Source of the DNA: Mytilus californianus | Taxonomy: Eukaryota > Mollusca > Bivalvia > Mytilida > Mytilidae | Direction of reading: 5' to 3' | Assembly (NCBI RefSeq): GCF_021869535.1 | Contig: NW_026262659.1 | Location: 2,232,001 to 2,296,000 of the forward strand | DNA length: 64,000 nt | Shown: positions 59,253-64,000 of the stretch, piece by piece | Layout: each line of letters starts with the position of its first letter | Numbering within the stretch: position 1 is the first letter of the stretch | Notes under the pieces: generated by a model | What the model was told of the DNA's origin: nothing | The model's input: the letters and a program-made list of their open reading frames with translations, nothing else | The model's database searches: none | Program-made: the position numbers and the translations under genes

Positions 59253-59463
59253 GCGGGAGTTTGTGGGTGATCATTGGACGTCAATTTAATGATCGAGTAT
59301 TTAGACTTTAGCGGGAGTTTGTGGGTGATCATTGGACGTCAATTAAATGATCGAGTGTTTAGACTTTAGCTGGAGTTTGTGGGTGATCATTGGACGTCAA
59401 TTAAATGATCGGGTGTTTAGACTTCGGCGGGAGTTTGGGGGTGATCATTGGACGTCAATTAAG
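59253..59463 (+). repeat. 58-bp tandem repeat, four copies
   Basis: gcgggagtttgtgggtgatc then attggacgtcaatt starts at 59253, 59311, 59369 and 59427. Copies differ by single substitutions. Each contains ggacgtcaat. Confidence 0.93.
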
Positions 59464-60310
59464 GGCATACGTAACAGTTTTGATTCCACGGTGATTTTTT
59501 TACGAAAATTTGCATACAAGCTATTTTTCACCTAGTCAATGCAAATATGTAATAAAAAATATACCTTCATGTGCTACTTTAAGAGATAAATGGGGTCGAA
59601 ATTTTAGACATTTACTCAAAATTTCGTTTTTTGGAACATTTCTATCCTTTGGATAGACATACCTAACTTTTTTGTTTCAAAAGATAAACACAATAGGATT
59701 TTTGTAAAAACATTTGGAAAATCTCTTTTACATAAGTATGCTCTAAATTTTTATAACAATTCTTTGGAAATAATTAATTTTTATCAAAGTTTCAGGATTT
59801 TAGGAAAAAAACGGAATTTTTTGCTGTATACTTATCTAATTTTAAAAAATCTCATTGGTGACTTTTTCATAAAAATTGGTACAAATAATCTTCATACGTA
59901 ATCAATCCTAATGTCATTTTAAGAAAGAGGGGTCCATGAACTCGTTTTCAAGTTATATCAGTCTGAATGATAAAAATAAGTCGAAAAATGCATCTTTTCC
60001 CGATATGTCGCAGTTTGACGTCGCGAACATTAATGATGTAGTCGGTGTTTTTGTTAGTATAAAAACCAAAAGGGCCATTTGAACTTTATTTAGAAAACAG
60101 ATATTTTATAATTGGTGAAGCGATTTCAAAGGCATTAAGGATAACTTAATATTCTAAAAAGATTAAACCTCTTATCACAGACTCAAACGATTAGCCGCAA
60201 CAAAACAGTTCCATCGTAGACCTAGACGTATTTATTATGTTTTTGTTGATAGTTTGTATTACATGCCTTCCTACTGTTTTTCGTCATTATCTAATGTATT
60301 TTGAGTTTTT
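59464..60310. other. No gene seen
   Basis: A/T-rich with many T runs. A slightly CG-richer patch (cagtttgacgtcgcgaac) lies near 60010. Confidence 0.45.
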
Positions 60311-60401
60311 ATTTGTATAGGGAGAAAACGTCATTTGTATAGGGAGAAAACGTCATTTGTATAGGGAGAAAACGTCATTTGTATAGGGAAAAAACGTCAT
60401 T
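60311..60401 (+). repeat. 22-bp tandem repeat, four copies
   Basis: atttgtatagggagaaaacg then tc at 60311, 60333, 60355 and 60377; the last copy has aaaaaa for gagaaa. Nearly identical copies imply a recent expansion. Confidence 0.93.
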
Positions 60402-60654
60402 AATGTTGCTATAACTTATGTCCAATCCCTTTTGCTACTTTTGCAAATAAAATATGTTTAAACTAAACTAAACCTAGACGTAGGTTCTGTCTCTCATTTT
60501 TGTTTTTCGTGTAATATGCTGTAGGTTTTTTTTTATTCTTTTGAATTGTCCAATTTTTTATAATCCTACGTTTTTCAGAAAAGGCTGAAGAAGTCATAAA
60601 AACAAACAAAAAGCCAATAATTGAAAATACAAACAACCGTCTATAAAACACTTT

Positions 60655-60910
60655 AAAATAAGGGGATGTGGTTTGGTTGCTCCACAACAGACCAAGTGAT
60701 GTTCGCAATAATGGCCTTCAACGATGAGCAAAACGGCGGATTTAACCCATATACCACATAGCAAATTATAAAAGGAAACGACAAGAAAAAATGTAAAACA
60801 ATTTAGTATACAGAAACAAACCACAACTAATAAATAACAGGCTCATGACCTTGGACAGGCACATGCAGAATGTGGCGGGGTTAAACATGTTACCGGGAGC
60901 CCAATGCCCT
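60655..60910 (+). repeat. Family C element, internally shortened
   Basis: aataaggggatgtggtttgg, gcaataatggccttcaacga, ccatataccacatagcaaat, ggctcatgaccttggacagg, ggcggggttaaacatgttac. The same modules as at 40716-41028 but more diverged at the start. Confidence 0.7.
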
Positions 60911-62810
60911 CCCTCCAAAATAAGCCTTCATAACGTAACAAATATGTTGTCAGTAAAAATTCAAGCATCTTGTAATGTTAAGTGTATTAGAACTTTTTAT
61001 TTGAAATAGAGTTGTTTTTTAAACGGTATGTCCCTTTACGAAAAACGAAAAGTGTTGACCATTCTTTTTAATGGTACAAAATTAGACCGGTTGTTTACTA
61101 CAAGAAAAAAAAAGAGTTAACATGAATATATTAAAATGCAATTCTTGAATAGTAGAGAAAATATTCAATCACAATTTTCTTTAATTGTCCTTAAAGTTTG
61201 TTGTACTTTCTAAAAATTGTGTAGAAGGTCTTATACTCACTTCAAGGTAACACCCAAGTAACACTAATCATTCTATTATTCGCTGATGCGATGACATTGT
61301 ATTTATGTGCAAAATCTTAATCCATGAGATGCTAGTGTGCCACATAAGTGCATTTACTATTCGTTCCTGTCTACATATAACTTTAATTGTACAGGTTTTC
61401 AAATAAATTCTCGAATAGATGTAACATTCTGTTTGAAATTGAATTTTATCATTTTAAATAACTTGCATGGTTGAAAAATATTTAAATATTTTCATTTTTT
61501 TTTTTTTCATTTTACAAGAGAAACGATTGATTCGTACGTAATACTCGTTCGAAATATTAATTAAATATCGACATAATATAAACAAATACCAAAGTCATAA
61601 GAATTGGCATGTATACTTACATTTTTAAATGCTTAAATTCCAAAACAAATTGCAATAAATACATGGATGTCGATGAACTCAATCAAAACATTCACTACAG
61701 TTAAAGTACGTACTATGAGGTTTATCCATCCGATAAGTTAATATTATAATTTATGTAAATTTTACATTATATTTCATTCTTTTATTAAATTTCAAGACTG
61801 TTCATATTAGACTTCTTAACAACATTCCAATAGGAACACAATGCCCGGATGTATTTTACACATAAACAAATTGTTGATCACAAATCCTCACAAAAAAAAA
61901 ACAATGTTGATTTTCTAATAGTAATCTGAAGATTTAGACCCGACAACAAAGATTTAATTCGTTTAATTTCCAAAACACCAGATCTGTTTAGTCTTTAAAA
62001 TTTGACTTTTACTGCGGTGTAATGTTTAATACCCTGTATTTAATCCATCAACTTCTAGTTAACTGTTTTAAATGGCTATTTAGAGTATTAAATACTTGAC
62101 CAGCTTATCATTATTTTCTGTAAAATACAACAGTGATTCGATAATGCCTTCTTATTAAACAAAAGAACGTGAAGGTCTCAGTTCTTTTATTGGCTATTAA
62201 ACGCCCAATTTAAGAAGGCAGTCACCCGAATACGAAAGAAATAACTTTTCCTTATCAAAAATAAATTATCGTCATATTAGGCCAAGCTAAGAAAAAAGTT
62301 TCATGTTCCTCATTTCTCTGGTCTCGTATTCTGATAGTTACGTAGAGGTGATGGGAATAATTGCCCTCCAAGACGGTGGCCTAATAATTATTAGATTTAC
62401 TGAGCGTGCGCAACACGTATAACGACAACACTCCTTTGTCATTTCAGCGTATTTGTTGTATCCGCTTGTTTATTTTGGTCATGTGTATATATAATACTTA
62501 AACTTGTCATGAAAAATCCACACAAATGAGGAAGTTAGTGTTTTAATCGACTTATAGATATCATCATTGATGCTAGTATTTCCGAGTAGAATGCAAATGC
62601 TTAATTTATGTAAAGAAAAATCATCGAAGATACTAGGCTTGACACTATAGACGTTTAAAACTGTAAGGGGGCTCCTATTTGATTTATGTAGGGTTGGTCA
62701 GGTCAGAACTTTCGTTTCCAAAATCCTCCCCTCCTCCCAAAATATCAAATGCTCCTCCTCTAATGCAGATCGTGTATACCCAACCATAGATATAATGGCT
62801 ATTATATCTA
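60911..62810. other. No gene seen
   Basis: A/T-rich. A minus-strand donor-like AAAAATGTAAGTATAC occurs near 61620 and could end a 5' exon of the giant gene, but nothing else supports it. The block at 62320-62480 (gttacgtagaggtgatggg, gagcgtgcgcaacacg) is richer in CG. Confidence 0.4.
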
Positions 62811-62814
62811 TGAC

Positions 62815-62921
62815 CCAACATAACACATGGTTTTCACCGTCACGTGTATACCCCCTACATAACACAAGGTTTTCACAGTCACGTGTATACCCAACATAAT
62901 ACAAGGTTTTCACCGTCACGA
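62815..62921 (+). repeat. 37-39 bp tandem repeat, three copies
   Basis: ggttttcaccgtcacgtgta then tacccaacataa; ggttttcac begins at 62829, 62868 and 62905. Units carry the E-box-like palindrome cacgtg. Confidence 0.85.
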
Positions 62922-64000
62922 ATTGGTAATTGATATAAATATGAAGTTTGGAGTTCATGAGATTCCGTTAGGTCAGGGTTTAGTCTCTTGGTTTTTTGTA
63001 TCCAAAATACATTTTACGAGTTAAGAAAACCGGGAACAATCGTATTGAATGTCACCTCTATTCTTGACAATTTTAAATAAAACCAGGGATACCAAAGAAT
63101 TAACAGCATCACAAATTCTTAAAATGCATTGACTGCAAACTATATCAATCGATGTATTTAACAATCTGTATTAAAGATTTCAATTTAAATCCTTAGAAAC
63201 AAAATAATAAGAATCACTAAAATTCACTTTTATGGCCTGTCTGAAATTTAAACCTTAAAATCATAAGCTCATATGTTAAAACAATAACATGTTAAAATTT
63301 TTGAGGTGAAATAAAACAATAGATCTAAATACCAAAACGAGAGATAGACATCTATAGAAAGAGAATGTCATTTCTGCTCTGTCATTATGCTAATACAACA
63401 ATCACAAACACTTTGATAATCAGTACTTTGACACATATCTTTTCACTTCTCTTGACATATTGATTTATTTTAATTTAGAAAATTAAATAATGCGGGTTAA
63501 AGTCATATGATATATTTTATATTTAAAAAAAAAAGTTAAGCATGTTTTATAAGATATATACTTCAATGTCTAAGTTTCACTATAAAATACGTGTACATGA
63601 ACTCCTTTGTTCTATTGAACTATTGTCTTCCCGTACTCTAATTTGCCGACGGCTTTTCTGTACGTAGTGACATAAACCACAAGACCTCTCGTCAGTACGT
63701 CGGCTGTCACACAGCGCAAGTGCAAGAAAAAACCGCGATGAAAGAAAAGGTAACAAACGTGGAAGTTAAATAGTGTTAATTGATTCTGATTAAATACACT
63801 AAATCATTTAACAAATGTTATGACAACGTTGAATTAACAAATAGAAACGCATGGAAAATATAAAAAAAAGAAGTAGATATCGCTCTATTGCATCTCTATA
63901 ATCTCACTTATTTTTCACGTGCTACATGATTCTGTGTTAATTGTTCATTAAAGGCACTTTCGGTAAACTTCGGCAATAAAACCTTAAAATTAATAACCAG
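62922..64000. other. No gene seen; CG-richer patch at 63625-63740
   Basis: Mostly A/T-rich. The patch has several CpG dinucleotides (gccgacggc, acgtag, gtcagtacgtcggc, cagcgc, ccgcg) and on the plus strand ends with ATG AAA GAA AAG followed by GTAACA, which could be the start and donor of a first exon. This is too little to call a gene. Confidence 0.35.

Overview
This is a eukaryotic, visibly A+T-rich, gene-poor and repeat-dense window. It most likely comes from a marine bivalve of the mussel type (Mytilus or a close relative). That assignment rests on my recognition of dispersed repeats I associate with mussel DNA (for example the blocks containing gagacaactctccac, ggctcctgacttgggacagg and ggcggggttaaacatg), on several non-LTR retrotransposon remnants, and on tRNA-derived SINEs ending in (AATC)n. 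Nothing looks prokaryotic: there are no operons, no CRISPR array and no rRNA.

Only one convincing host gene is visible, on the minus strand. A single exon (56323 down to 48853) holds 2,490 codons of a serine-, asparagine- and acid-rich, probably disordered protein that I do not recognise. It ends at a textbook donor in phase 1. About 11.1 kb further on, a phase-compatible acceptor opens a terminal exon (37741 to 37119) of 206 codons that looks more folded and carries the stop. Joined directly they give about 2,697 residues. The intron holds a 38-bp minisatellite, a long hairpin, SINEs and LINE debris. Upstream of the start codon lie a splice acceptor, a possible 53-bp 5'-UTR exon, and two short tandem arrays carrying repeated TGACG-type half-sites.

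The rest is mobile and repetitive DNA. 0-4.4 kb: palindromes and tandem arrays with 165-175, 126/135, 35 and 161 bp periods. 4.4-6.75 kb: a frameshifted LINE with YADD and a terminal CCHC. 6.9-9 kb: dispersed mussel repeats. 10.0-12.6 kb: a composite element holding about ten copies of a 166-bp unit. 15.6-18.0 kb: a 2,018-bp non-autonomous CACTA-like transposon with long inverted repeats, subterminal motif arrays, a 3-bp target duplication and a paralogous empty site beside it. 20-26 kb: a decayed minus-strand coding relic, foldback sequences, a SINE and a 60-bp tandem array. 27-28.5 kb: a LINE with an RNase H domain. 31.8-34.3 kb: a short inverted-repeat element, a LINE tail and nested repeats. 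57-64 kb: a SINE, small tandem arrays and mostly featureless DNA.

No complete autonomous mobile element and no virus was found. The main novelty candidates are the unrecognised giant protein with its paired KRYP motifs, the CACTA-like element, and tandem arrays whose units carry consensus-like transcription-factor sites (C/EBP-like, YY1-like, CRE half-sites).
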